This document shows positions 41,929 to 50,987 of a DNA stretch of 64,000 nucleotides, piece after piece (position 1 is the stretch's first letter; each line of letters starts with the position of its first letter). The translations under genes and the position numbers were made by a program. Below the pieces are notes generated by a model. The model did no database searches and was not told the origin of the DNA. It worked only from the letters and a program-made list of their open reading frames with translations. The DNA is from Zhongshania sp. (GTDB lineage Bacteria; Pseudomonadota; Gammaproteobacteria; Pseudomonadales; Spongiibacteraceae): assembly GCF_029212375.1 (NCBI RefSeq), contig NZ_JARGNU010000007.1:1-64000 (forward strand), given 5' to 3'.

Positions 41929-42792
41929 TTAGGCGCTGGTTAAAACGCCGTCGCGATAATCGCGCATGGCCTGCTCGATTTCATCGCTGGTATTCATCAC
42001 AAAGGGCCCGTATTGCACAATGGCTTCGCCGATGGGGCGCGCCGCCAATAGTAATAAGCGGGTGTCGCCGCTGGCGGTAATACTCAACTCTTCGCCTTGG
42101 CTTAATAGTGCGCTGCTGGTGCTGGGTATTACTTGCTCGCCAATCTGGGCCTCGCCTTCATACACGTAGACAAAGGCATTGTGCGCGGTGGGCAAGGTGA
42201 TATGGCTGCTTTGCCCGGCCTTTAGGCGGAGGTCGATGTATAGCGGGTCGGTGCTCAGGTTTTGGCCGTCTAGGCCATTGATATAGCCGCGCACGGACTC
42301 GCCGTTAAGCTGACACCGGCCGGCAATCAAAATGGCCTCGCCGCCGCTGCCAAACAGGTGATGCGGAATTTTGGCTGCGGGGATATCCTCGTAGTGGGCG
42401 GGGCGCATTTTTTCTGCTGCGGGCAGGTTTATCCACAGCTGAAAACCACGCATCCGGCCAGCGTCTTGCTGGGGCATTTCGGAGTGAATCACGCCTCTGC
42501 CAGCGGTCATCCACTGCACGCCGCCGTCTTTGAGGTGGCCCTTATTGCCGAGGTGATCCTCGTGCAGCATATGGCCGTCGAGCATATAAGTGACGGTTTC
42601 GAAGCCGCGATGGGGATGCGAGGGGAAGCCTGCTAAATAGTCGGCGGGCTCGTCCGAGAAGAACTCGTCCAGCATCAAAAACGGGTCGTGACGGGCCGCC
42701 TGCGACTGCCCTAGGCTGCGCTTGAGTTTAACACCGGCGCCGTCCGAGGTAGCTTGGGCGGGTATGATTCGAGCCACACTGCGATTAGTCAT
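41929..42792 (-). CDS. Pirin family protein
   Basis: A 287-residue double-cupin protein. The N-terminal cupin has FPSHPHRGFETVTYMLDGHMLHEDHLGNKG and GGVQWMTAGRGVIHSE, the Fe-binding His/Glu set of pirins; the C-terminal pirin domain follows. Some pirins are quercetinases, others redox-sensing cofactors, so activity is open. ATG 42792 is chosen because TAGGAG lies upstream. It is 49 bases after azoR and probably in the same operon. Confidence 0.9.
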   Translation of the reverse strand: MTNRSVARIIPAQATSDGAGVKLKRSLGQSQAARHDPFLMLDEFFSDEPADYLAGFPSHPHRGFETVTYMLDGHMLHEDHLGNKGHLKDGGVQWMTAGRGVIHSEMPQQDAGRMRGFQLWINLPAAEKMRPAHYEDIPAAKIPHHLFGSGGEAILIAGRCQLNGESVRGYINGLDGQNLSTDPLYIDLRLKAGQSSHITLPTAHNAFVYVYEGEAQIGEQVIPSTSSALLSQGEELSITASGDTRLLLLAARPIGEAIVQYGPFVMNTSDEIEQAMRDYRDGVLTSA

Positions 42793-42841
42793 AATGCTAC
42801 TCCTATACCAATGTTGAGAGGCTGCTGTGGGCGTGTTGCGC

Positions 42842-43444
42842 TTAAGCGGCTTTTTGGCGAATGAGGTCTTGGGCGGCCGCCAGTGCTTGTTTGGCAACAT
42901 CGCCGCCCATATTTAGGCCTTCGGCATAAACAAATTCGATATCGTTGATGCCCATCAAGCCGAGAATATGACGCAGGTAAGCGCTCTGGGTATCCATTGC
43001 GGTGCCTTCGTACTTGCCGCCGCGGGCCGCAAAAATATAGACCTTTTTGTTTTCTAGCAGACCTTCTGGGCCATTCGCGGTGTAGCGAAAGGTTTCGCCG
43101 GCGCGGGCAACGTGGTCTATATAGGCTTTAAAGGTAGACGGCACGCCAAGATTATAAAGCGGCATGCCAAGCACAATAATGTCGGCGTCGCGCAGTTCAT
43201 TAATCAAGGTGTCGGACTCGGCGACCACTGCTTGTTGGGCGGTATCGCGCTCGGCGGCGGGGGTGGTGAACGCGGCAAAGCGCTGGCCGTCGAGGTGCGG
43301 TAGTGGATCGGCGTGCAAGTCGCGGCGCAATAGCTGGGTGGCGTCGCTATTGGCTTGTAATTGGGTAACAAAGTCATTGGCCATCTTGCTGGATTGACCC
43401 TGCTCGCCAAATAAGCTGCTATTAATCTGGAGGATGGTTTTCAT
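42842..43444 (-). CDS. azoR: FMN-dependent NADH-azoreductase
   Basis: A 200-residue flavodoxin-fold enzyme. It has KTILQINSSLFGEQGQSS (FMN phosphate loop), GMPLYNLGVPSTFKAYIDHVARAGETFRY and FAARGGKYEG. It reduces azo compounds and quinones, mainly for protection from electrophiles. ACAGGAG precedes the start. A LysR gene is divergent, the usual arrangement for a quinone- or thiol-stress-inducible azoR. Confidence 0.93.
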   Translation of the reverse strand: MKTILQINSSLFGEQGQSSKMANDFVTQLQANSDATQLLRRDLHADPLPHLDGQRFAAFTTPAAERDTAQQAVVAESDTLINELRDADIIVLGMPLYNLGVPSTFKAYIDHVARAGETFRYTANGPEGLLENKKVYIFAARGGKYEGTAMDTQSAYLRHILGLMGINDIEFVYAEGLNMGGDVAKQALAAAQDLIRQKAA

Positions 43445-43559
43445 ATCGTGTAACTCCTGTTGGTCGTGGACAATTACGTGTTGTTGGGGCCATTAAACTA
43501 TTGATAAAGTTGTTTAAAAAGCGCAATTTACTGGCTTAAACAATCAAGAATATTGATAT

Positions 43560-44456
43560 ATGAGCGGACCTAGAACCAGTCTTGAGCAGTGGCACTGCTT
43601 TTTAGCGGTGGTAGACGAAGGCAGCTATGCCCGCGCCGCCGAGGTATTGCATAAAAGTCAGTCGGCGGTGACCTACACAATTCAAAAAATGGAGGAGCAG
43701 CTGGGGGTGCGAGTATTTGAAATTCGCGGCCGCAAAGCTGAGCTTACTGAGGCGGGGCAAATGCTCTATCGCCGTGGTCGCTCCTTAATTGACGAGGCGC
43801 TGCGTCTTGAGAAGTCCGCTAAATCGGTGGCTGCGGGCTGGGAGCCGCAATTGCGTATTGTGTGCGACACCTTGTTTCCCTCGGCGGTGATGTTGGATTG
43901 CCTCGAAGATCTCAGCGCGCACTGCCCCGATACCCGTATTGAATGTGTTGAGTCGGTGCTCAGCGGCGCCGAAGAAGCCTTGCTGGAGCGGCGCTGCGAT
44001 GTGGCAATAACCGGCATTGTGCCGCCGGGCTTTTTGGGTGATCACTTGCTGCGGGTGAAGTTTTTGGCGGTGGCCCAGCGTGACCACGCGCTTCATCAAT
44101 TGGGGCGAGATTTAGATTACCGCGATTTGCGGCCTTTTCGGCAGGTGGTGGTGCGAGACTCTGGGGTGCGCCGCCAGCGGGATTCGGGCTGGTTAGATGC
44201 TGTGCAAAGATTAACCGTAAGCCGCATGGAGACCTCAATTAACGCGGTGGCCAGAGGCGTCGGCTTTGCCTGGCTGCCAGCGGTGGCAATGCGTCAGGAG
44301 TTGGCGAGCGGTTTAATCAAGCCGCTGCCGATGATCGAGGGTGGCGAGCGCCATGCCGATTTGTTTTTAATATTGCCCAATCGCGATTTAGCGGGCGCGG
44401 CCGCGCTGCGCTGCGAGGCCTTTATTAAAGACGCGGTGGCAAATTTAGTGTGTTAA
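43560..44456 (+). CDS. LysR-type transcriptional regulator
   Basis: A 298-residue regulator with an N-terminal winged helix-turn-helix (residues about 8-66, FLAVVDEGSYARAAEVLHKSQSAVTYTIQKMEEQLG) and a periplasmic-binding-protein-like effector domain. Divergent from azoR with 115 bases between, so it probably binds that region and controls azoR-pirin and itself. Effector unknown. Confidence 0.93.
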   Translation: MSGPRTSLEQWHCFLAVVDEGSYARAAEVLHKSQSAVTYTIQKMEEQLGVRVFEIRGRKAELTEAGQMLYRRGRSLIDEALRLEKSAKSVAAGWEPQLRIVCDTLFPSAVMLDCLEDLSAHCPDTRIECVESVLSGAEEALLERRCDVAITGIVPPGFLGDHLLRVKFLAVAQRDHALHQLGRDLDYRDLRPFRQVVVRDSGVRRQRDSGWLDAVQRLTVSRMETSINAVARGVGFAWLPAVAMRQELASGLIKPLPMIEGGERHADLFLILPNRDLAGAAALRCEAFIKDAVANLVC

Positions 44457-44542
44457 TACCGAAAAACGAGTAGTTAAAAGCCGCGACCTTATTGCTAGGG
44501 CTTGGTCTTAACGGTGTGATTACATGGGTGGAGAGAACGGTC

Positions 44543-45082
44543 ATGAGTCGTCAGCAGCAGTTTGCATTAATGGGCCGGTATAACCGCGATATGAACCAGC
44601 GTCTGTTTGCCGCTGCCAGCAAGCTTGAAGATAGCCAGCTGCGCAGTAATATGGGCGCGTTTTTTCAGTCGATATTGGGCACCCTCAACCATCTCTATGT
44701 GGCCGATGTGATGTGGGTGAAACGGTTTGCGGCAGGGCCATTTGCAGGAGCAAGTTGTTTAGATGGCGTGACCGCAATAGCGAAGCCCACGGCCTTAAAT
44801 CAAATGATCTATGCAGATTTGGATGCCTTCCTGCCCGCCCGCAAAAGTCTAGACGTAATGATTTGCAGCTGGACCGAGGCTTTACAGGAGCTAGATTTAG
44901 ATCGCCCGTTTACCTATAAAAACAGCAAAGACGCTGATTTTTGCAAACCCTTTGGCTTGGTTCTGCAGCACTTCTTTAATCATCAAACCCACCATCGGGG
45001 GCAATTGACTACTCTGCTCAGTCAGCAGGGGGTGGATGTTGGCATTACTGATTTACTGCTGTGGATAGATGAAGTGCCTTAG
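44543..45082 (+). CDS. DinB-family protein
   Basis: A 179-residue four-helix-bundle protein. The metal-site histidines fit those in LNHLYVADVMW and FNHQTHHRGQLTTLLSQQG. DinB-like proteins include thiol transferases (bacillithiol or mycothiol in other phyla), but in gammaproteobacteria the role is unknown. ATG 44543 is chosen for the GGAGA upstream; a longer frame from 44492 is less likely. Confidence 0.88.
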   Translation: MSRQQQFALMGRYNRDMNQRLFAAASKLEDSQLRSNMGAFFQSILGTLNHLYVADVMWVKRFAAGPFAGASCLDGVTAIAKPTALNQMIYADLDAFLPARKSLDVMICSWTEALQELDLDRPFTYKNSKDADFCKPFGLVLQHFFNHQTHHRGQLTTLLSQQGVDVGITDLLLWIDEVP

Positions 45083-45216
45083 TGCCTGCGCTAAGTTCAG
45101 CAGAATTGTCCTGTGCTTCATGCCTTGCTAATAAAGATACTTTATAATGTTTGCTCGTGCCGTTAGGTCTATAGAGCTTGCGGCGATGTACCTCATCTTC
45201 ATAATAATGGACGTAT

Positions 45217-45714
45217 ATGAAAGGAATCACTCCCCACTCGTTAGCGATTATATTCGCCGTTCTCGCGCTGCCCGCCACCGCAGAAATTGAATCTATTCAA
45301 AATGCTGGGCTTTACTTGGGTGCGAAAGCAGGAAAGATAGCAATTGACGTTGCTGAAATTGAAGACCCTAGCGCGAAAGGCCTGCTTCTCGGCTATAACT
45401 TTGGCCATATCGCCGTGGAGTTGGAGCGGAACGCCGCGGACGAGGCCGATTATGGCGGTGCACGACCCTTAGACTATGATACAACCGCTGTCTACGCGGC
45501 CTACCGGAGCTCGGGTGTGGCGTATGTCAAATTGCGTGGCGGCCTATTGCGTGAAACGCTTAACGATAATCAGGGCTCGACAGTTTCAGAGAACGGCCTG
45601 TCGGCGGGTGTTGGCGGCGGTATTCGATTGTCAAATTTGGCCATCGAAGCGGAATTTACGGTTTTGGATCAAGACGCCAATTTGTTTAGCTTGGGCCTGA
45701 TTTTCAACTTTTGA
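45217..45714 (+). CDS. Small outer-membrane beta-barrel protein
   Basis: A 165-residue protein with a signal peptide (cleavage likely after ATA near 22), then alternating strands (AGLYLGAKAGKIAI, GLLLGYNFGHIAVELER, AVYAAYRSSGVAYVKLRGG, LSAGVGGGIRLSNLAIEAEF). It ends in the outer-membrane assembly signature LIFNF. It resembles the eight-stranded OmpW/OmpX-like barrels. Function unknown. Confidence 0.82.
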   Translation: MKGITPHSLAIIFAVLALPATAEIESIQNAGLYLGAKAGKIAIDVAEIEDPSAKGLLLGYNFGHIAVELERNAADEADYGGARPLDYDTTAVYAAYRSSGVAYVKLRGGLLRETLNDNQGSTVSENGLSAGVGGGIRLSNLAIEAEFTVLDQDANLFSLGLIFNF

Positions 45715-45755
45715 TAATGGCGCTGCTTGTCTGTGCTTAGTCTTGTCATAGGCCC

Positions 45756-47105
45756 TTAGGCAAGGTTTTCGCTCATGGCAGAAAGTGGCTTCAATATAGC
45801 GGTTTTAAATAATAGGCCCAAACTCACACTGCGGGCCAGATTAAACGCGCAGAAGCTCAGCCATAGGCCGTGATTGCCAAGCTCTTTGCTCAGCAGCCAC
45901 ACCGGCAGATAAATCAGGATAACACTGGCTAACATGGTCCACTGCATTGCCTCGGTTTTGAGGGCGCCAATAAATACGCCGTCTAATAAATAGCTGGGCG
46001 CGCACAGCAGTGGTAGCACGATCAACCAAACATAATGGCCGCTGGCAATGTTGCGCACTGCCGCGATATCGGTCATTAGGTTTAAGATTTGCCCTTCCCC
46101 AAGCCATAGCAGCAGGCTGGCACCCAGCGCGGTAGCGAGGCAGTAGCGGGTGCAGCACACAACGATTTTTAGCAGTGCATCGCGCCGGCCTTGAGCAAAG
46201 GCTTCGCCAATAAGGGCTTCGGCGGCGTGGGCAAAACCATCCATGCCGTAGGCGCTAACCAGCATCAGTTGCAGCAAGATGGCGTTAGCGGCCAGCGTGG
46301 CTTGGCCAAAGCTAGCGCCTTGGGCGGTAAAAAACGCAAAGCTAAATAGCAGCGCCGCAGTGCGAATAAAGAGGTGCACATTGCTATTGAGGAGCTGTTT
46401 AAGCGCGGGACCATATTGCCAGCTGCGGCGCAGGCCGTGGCCGAGAGTTGCTATTAGGGCGTCGCGCACCGCCCACAGACCAATCGCGAGCCCGCAATAC
46501 TCGCTGATGGCGCTGGCGAGTGCGGCGCCGTCGCTGCTCATGTCGAGGCCAACAATAAACACATAGTCCAGTGCGATGTTCACGCCATTGGTGGCCACGG
46601 CAATAATCAGCGGCCAGCGAGTTTGCTGGCGCCCAATTAGCCAGCCAACAATGACATAGGTGCACAGCACCGCTGGGGCGCTAAACAGGCGGATGTGCAA
46701 ATAGCTTTGGGCGAGCTCAATTAGTGAGGCTGGGGTGTTCATCAGTCGCAGGCCGATATTGCTCAGTGCAATGCCTCCCAGCCCAATAAATGCGGCAATG
46801 AGCAAACTGAGGGCGGCGGCCTTCACTAGTAGGGCGTTGGCGTCTTGGGGTTTGTGGAGGAGCTGAGCGCTGGCGCCAGTAGTGCCCATACGCAAAAAGC
46901 CAAAGCCCCAATAAAGAAAGGCCAATAGGCTGGTACTGATCGCCACTGCGCTCAAATAACGGCTGTCGCTGAGGTGCCCTAGAATGGCGGTGTCGACCAA
47001 TCCCAATAAAGGCACAGACAAATTTGCCAATATCATTGGCCACGCCAGTGCCCAGACGCGAGCGGCGGTCGCAGTTTGCGGTTCTGGTTTGGTATCTACC
47101 TGCAT
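45756..47105 (-). CDS. MATE-family efflux transporter (DinF-like)
   Basis: A 449-residue inner-membrane protein with 12 predicted membrane segments in two homologous halves. It begins RVWALAWPMILANLSVPLLGLVDTAILGHL, the typical MATE first helix, with the DinF-type GFLRMGTTGASAQ. It expels drugs or metabolites in exchange for H+ or Na+; the substrate is not readable. Not tied to its neighbours. Confidence 0.9.
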   Translation of the reverse strand: MQVDTKPEPQTATAARVWALAWPMILANLSVPLLGLVDTAILGHLSDSRYLSAVAISTSLLAFLYWGFGFLRMGTTGASAQLLHKPQDANALLVKAAALSLLIAAFIGLGGIALSNIGLRLMNTPASLIELAQSYLHIRLFSAPAVLCTYVIVGWLIGRQQTRWPLIIAVATNGVNIALDYVFIVGLDMSSDGAALASAISEYCGLAIGLWAVRDALIATLGHGLRRSWQYGPALKQLLNSNVHLFIRTAALLFSFAFFTAQGASFGQATLAANAILLQLMLVSAYGMDGFAHAAEALIGEAFAQGRRDALLKIVVCCTRYCLATALGASLLLWLGEGQILNLMTDIAAVRNIASGHYVWLIVLPLLCAPSYLLDGVFIGALKTEAMQWTMLASVILIYLPVWLLSKELGNHGLWLSFCAFNLARSVSLGLLFKTAILKPLSAMSENLA

Positions 47106-47632
47106 TGTGATTGGTGTGAGCCTGTTTAGACGGTAATTCGGCGCTGGGCTGGGCTGCAGAGCAAGTGCGTCGTGCTTGCTTGGCTCTCAGTTTGCGAAGA
47201 AGCGAAGCTACAGCGCACAATAATAGGGCTAAGTCTGGGCGAGTTTACAATTACTAACAATTAGTTTTTTGTCTATATCTAGTGGTTTGCGCGCGGCTTG
47301 GGCACTTTAGTTAGTATTGTAACGGTTATTTAACGCGCAAGAAGCCCGCAGTCGCTAGGCTTTAGTGTTCAGCGCAGTAGCGCTGGTGTATTCATCGGGT
47401 TTATAATTGCGGCGTTTTGTCGCACCCAAAGCGGTCCTAGCGGGTTTGCGCTACACAAATTAATAGATAAACGTCTAAATTCGACCTCCAGAGGCCGGCT
47501 AGGTGGCGTTTATCTATGCTTGTTTAAGAGTGTAATTTAACGATTGCGTTCCATAGCGGGGTAAAGTTTGTGTGTTGCAGCTGCAGATTTAGCGGCGGGG
47601 TCTTTATTCAACTATACATGGAGACACGGGAG
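47106..47632. other. 527-base intergenic region upstream of the cox operon, with a long-range stem
   Basis: No gene is seen. ATAGATAAACG (47463-47473) pairs with CGTTTATCTAT (47507-47517) around a GC-rich 33-base loop that itself contains CCTCCAGAGG. The structure lies about 115 bases before the coxB start, where a leader or promoter element is expected. The rest is ordinary AT-rich spacer and must contain the divergent promoters for the MATE gene and the cox operon. Confidence 0.5.
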
Positions 47633-48790
47633 ATGTATTTACAAGCGAGACGGCTGTTAAAGCTGGCGCTTAGTCCTGTGCTAATGCTGCTAAGCCTCTT
47701 TAGTACCGGCGCATGGGCCGAAACGGGCGCGCGTTGGCAAACTAATATGACCCCTGGAATCACCGAGGTTGGTCATAAAATTTACGATTTGCATATGTGG
47801 GTTTTCTACGTCTGCGTCGTAACTGGGATTTTGGTTTTTGGTGTGATGTTTTACTCGGTATTTGCCTACCGTAAAGACCGCCACCCAGAGCCAGCGACTT
47901 TCCACGAGAACACCAAGGTGGAAATCGTTTGGACTATCGTGCCGTTTTTGATCCTGTTGATCATGGTGGTTCCTGCCACTAAGACACTGATCGAAATTTA
48001 CGACACCGATGATGCCGAGCTCGATATCCTCATCACTGGCTACCAGTGGAAGTGGAAATACGAATACATCAATCCAACCGGCGACAATGTTAGCTTCTTC
48101 TCGAATTTGCTAACCGACGGTGCAGAAATTGCTAACACTGAAGAAAAAGGCTCTAACTACCTGTTAGAAGTCGATGAGCCAGTGGTTATCCCCGTCAATA
48201 AGAAGGTTCGCTTCTTAGTGACTGCCAATGACGTATTGCACGCATGGTGGGTACCTGCACTGGCTGTTAAGCGCGATGCAATTCCTGGTTTCATCAACGA
48301 AGCGTGGACGAAAGCGACTGAAACCGGTGTATACCGTGGCCAGTGCGCAGAGCTATGCGGCCGCAATCACGGCTTTATGCCGATTGTTGTAAATGTGGTT
48401 GAAGAGCCTGAATACAACGCTTGGCTGGCTGAAAAGCAAGCTGCCGCTGCCGAAATCAAAGCGCTGATGGCGAAAGATTTCAGCTTGGATGAGTTGGTTG
48501 CTCGCGGTAAGAATGTTTACACCAGCAGCTGTTCAGCTTGTCACGGCGCCAATGGCGAAGGTGGTGTTGGTAAGGCAATTGCAGGTAGCCCAATAGCAAC
48601 AGGTCCTTTGAAAGGGCATATGGAAGTTGCTGTTCATGGCGTATCTGGCACGGCTATGCCAGCGTTTGGTAGTCAGCTTAACGAAGTTGATCTCGCTGCG
48701 GTTATCACTTACCAGCGCAACTCGTTTGGCAACAACATGGGCGACATGTTGCAGCCAGTTGACATTTACAAATTCAAGAAAGGTCAGTAG
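47633..48790 (+). CDS. coxB: Cytochrome c oxidase subunit II with C-terminal cytochrome c domain (caa3 type)
   Basis: A 385-residue subunit. A signal/first hydrophobic segment (about 8-28) is followed by two membrane helices and the periplasmic CuA cupredoxin domain, with the His in DVLHAWWVP and the Cys/His/Met set in CAELCGRNHGFM near 236. A haem c domain follows, with CSACH near 299 and its axial Met in TAMPAFGS. The fused cytochrome makes this a caa3-type enzyme. ATG 47633 has GGAGA 8 bases upstream; earlier in-frame starts lack one. First gene of the operon. Confidence 0.93.
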   Translation: MYLQARRLLKLALSPVLMLLSLFSTGAWAETGARWQTNMTPGITEVGHKIYDLHMWVFYVCVVTGILVFGVMFYSVFAYRKDRHPEPATFHENTKVEIVWTIVPFLILLIMVVPATKTLIEIYDTDDAELDILITGYQWKWKYEYINPTGDNVSFFSNLLTDGAEIANTEEKGSNYLLEVDEPVVIPVNKKVRFLVTANDVLHAWWVPALAVKRDAIPGFINEAWTKATETGVYRGQCAELCGRNHGFMPIVVNVVEEPEYNAWLAEKQAAAAEIKALMAKDFSLDELVARGKNVYTSSCSACHGANGEGGVGKAIAGSPIATGPLKGHMEVAVHGVSGTAMPAFGSQLNEVDLAAVITYQRNSFGNNMGDMLQPVDIYKFKKGQ

Positions 48791-48801
48791 GGGGATACAC
48801 C

Positions 48802-50361
48802 ATGGGTGCTCATCACGGACCTGCTAAAGGTTTAACTCGGTGGTTATTTACCACCAACCACAAAGACATCGGTACGATGTACTTGTGGTTCAGCTTTGCG
48901 ATGTTCCTGCTTGGCGGCTCGTTCGCCATGATTATTCGCGCTGAATTGTTCCAGCCTGGCTTGCAAATTGTGCAGCCAGAGTTCTTTAACCAGATGACGA
49001 CCATGCACGGTCTTGTCATGGTCTTCGGTGCCATCATGCCTGCCTTCGTTGGCTTGGCTAACTGGATGATTCCGCTGATGATTGGCGCGCCAGATATGGC
49101 TCTGCCACGGATGAACAACTGGAGCTTCTGGATACTGCCACCAACATTTTTGCTGTTGGCATCTACCCTGTTGATGGATGGCGGCGGTCCTAACTTCGGG
49201 TGGACGTTCTACGCGCCATTGTCGACGACGTATGCGCCACCGAGCGTGACCTTCTTTATATTTGCGGTTCACGCCATGGGTATATCGTCGATCATGGGTT
49301 CCATTAACATCATTGCTACTGTTGTAAACATGCGCGCGCCGGGCATGACTTACATGAAGATGCCAATGTTTGTGTGGACGTGGTTGATCACTGCCTTCTT
49401 GCTGGTTGCGGTTATGCCCGTTCTAGCCGGTGCAGTCACCATGATGTTGATGGATATTCACTTCGGCACCAGCTTCTTCTCTGCCGCTGGTGGCGGTGAC
49501 CCAGTATTGTTCCAGCACGTGTTCTGGTTCTTTGGTCACCCTGAAGTTTACATCATCATTCTGCCTGCTTTTGGTGTGGTATCTGAAGTTATTCCGACCT
49601 TCTCGCGCAAGCCGCTGTTCGGTTATGACTCCATGGTTTACGCAACATCGTCAATCGCCTTCCTGTCGTTCATCGTATGGGCTCACCATATGTATACGGT
49701 CGGTATGCCGATTGCTGGCGAACTGTTCTTTATGTACGCCACGATGCTGATTGCGGTACCTACTGCGGCTAAAGTATTCAACTGGGTAACTACCATGTTC
49801 AAGGGTTCGATCACTCTTGAAACGCCCATGTTGTTCGCGATTGCCAAGGTGTTCTTGTTCACCGTTGGTGGTTTCTCTGGTCTGATGCTGGCAATTGCAC
49901 CTGCTGACTTCCAGTACCACGACAGCTACTTTGTTGTTGCCCACTTCCACTACACCATGGTTGCTGGTGCGATCTTCGCGCTGTCTTCTGCTGTGTACTA
50001 CTGGATTCCAAAGTGGACCGGCAAAATGTATAACGAGACCATGGGTAAGACCCATTTCTGGATCTCGTTCATCGGCTTTAACCTGACCTTCTTCCCGCAG
50101 CACTTTGTGGGTCTGGCCGGTATGCCGCGTCGTATCCCTGATTACAACCTGATGTTTGCCGACTTCAATATGATGTCGTCCATTGGTGCGTTTATCTACG
50201 GCTCTAGCCAGCTGCTGTTCTTGTTCAATATTGTTAGAACAATTACTCATGGCAAGCCAGTGACTGACGCTAAAGTTTGGGAAGGTGGTACAACTCTGGA
50301 ATGGACAGTGCCAACGCCTGCGCCATACCACACCTTCACTACACCGCCAGAAGTGAAATAA
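48802..50361 (+). CDS. ctaD: Cytochrome c oxidase subunit I
   Basis: A 519-residue, 12-helix haem-copper catalytic subunit. CuB and haem a3 ligands are visible in WFFGHPEVYIIILPAFG, WAHHMYTVGM and HDSYFVVAHFHYTM, and the haem a ligand in MTTMHGLVMVFG. The His-Tyr crosslink pair is in HPEVY. It reduces O2 and pumps protons. Codon use here favours fewer rare codons than the neighbours, as for a highly expressed gene. It is 11 bases after coxB. Confidence 0.97.
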   Translation: MGAHHGPAKGLTRWLFTTNHKDIGTMYLWFSFAMFLLGGSFAMIIRAELFQPGLQIVQPEFFNQMTTMHGLVMVFGAIMPAFVGLANWMIPLMIGAPDMALPRMNNWSFWILPPTFLLLASTLLMDGGGPNFGWTFYAPLSTTYAPPSVTFFIFAVHAMGISSIMGSINIIATVVNMRAPGMTYMKMPMFVWTWLITAFLLVAVMPVLAGAVTMMLMDIHFGTSFFSAAGGGDPVLFQHVFWFFGHPEVYIIILPAFGVVSEVIPTFSRKPLFGYDSMVYATSSIAFLSFIVWAHHMYTVGMPIAGELFFMYATMLIAVPTAAKVFNWVTTMFKGSITLETPMLFAIAKVFLFTVGGFSGLMLAIAPADFQYHDSYFVVAHFHYTMVAGAIFALSSAVYYWIPKWTGKMYNETMGKTHFWISFIGFNLTFFPQHFVGLAGMPRRIPDYNLMFADFNMMSSIGAFIYGSSQLLFLFNIVRTITHGKPVTDAKVWEGGTTLEWTVPTPAPYHTFTTPPEVK

Positions 50362-50376
50362 AGAGGCTCGTGTAAC

Positions 50377-50946
50377 ATGACGCAAACGACAGACAAAAAC
50401 ATTGCTAAACTCAGTATTAAGTTACTGGGTTTGGTAGTAGTGATGTTTGCCTTTGCCATGTGGGTGATGCCCCCGCTTTACAATGCACTTTGTGAGGTGT
50501 TGGGCATCAACGGTAAAACCGGCCAGCAATACACGGTTGTAGATAGTCAGATCGATACAAACCGTACCGTTAAGGTGCAGTTTGTTGCGCAAAATAATGA
50601 AGCAATGCCTTGGAAATTTGCACCTAACACCAGCCAAGTTGAGGTTCACCCCGGTGAATCTGCACACGTAACGTATTATGCAAAGAACACGCAGGATCGT
50701 TACATGGTGTCACAGGCGATTCCCAGCATTGTTCCGTCCCGCGCCGCTGAATATTTTCATAAAACCGAATGCTTTTGCTTTAACCAGCAGCCGCTGGCAG
50801 CAGGAGCCGACGCCGATTTGGCGTTGCAATTTATTGTTGATCGCGATTTACCAGAAGATATCCATGTGATTACCTTGTCCTACACGATATTTGATGTAAC
50901 CGAGATGGCGGCAAAACAGGATTCTGTTGCGGCGGCGTCTAAATAA
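50377..50946 (+). CDS. ctaG: Cytochrome c oxidase assembly protein CtaG/Cox11
   Basis: A 189-residue membrane-anchored copper chaperone that delivers Cu to the CuB site of subunit I. One N-terminal membrane helix (about 13-33) precedes the beta-sandwich with the copper motif CFCF in FHKTECFCFNQQPLAAG. Normal length and position between subunits I and III. Confidence 0.95.
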   Translation: MTQTTDKNIAKLSIKLLGLVVVMFAFAMWVMPPLYNALCEVLGINGKTGQQYTVVDSQIDTNRTVKVQFVAQNNEAMPWKFAPNTSQVEVHPGESAHVTYYAKNTQDRYMVSQAIPSIVPSRAAEYFHKTECFCFNQQPLAAGADADLALQFIVDRDLPEDIHVITLSYTIFDVTEMAAKQDSVAAASK

Positions 50947-50987
50947 GTAAGAGAGTTTTTCTCTAGCGAGAAAATGGAGACTTAACA

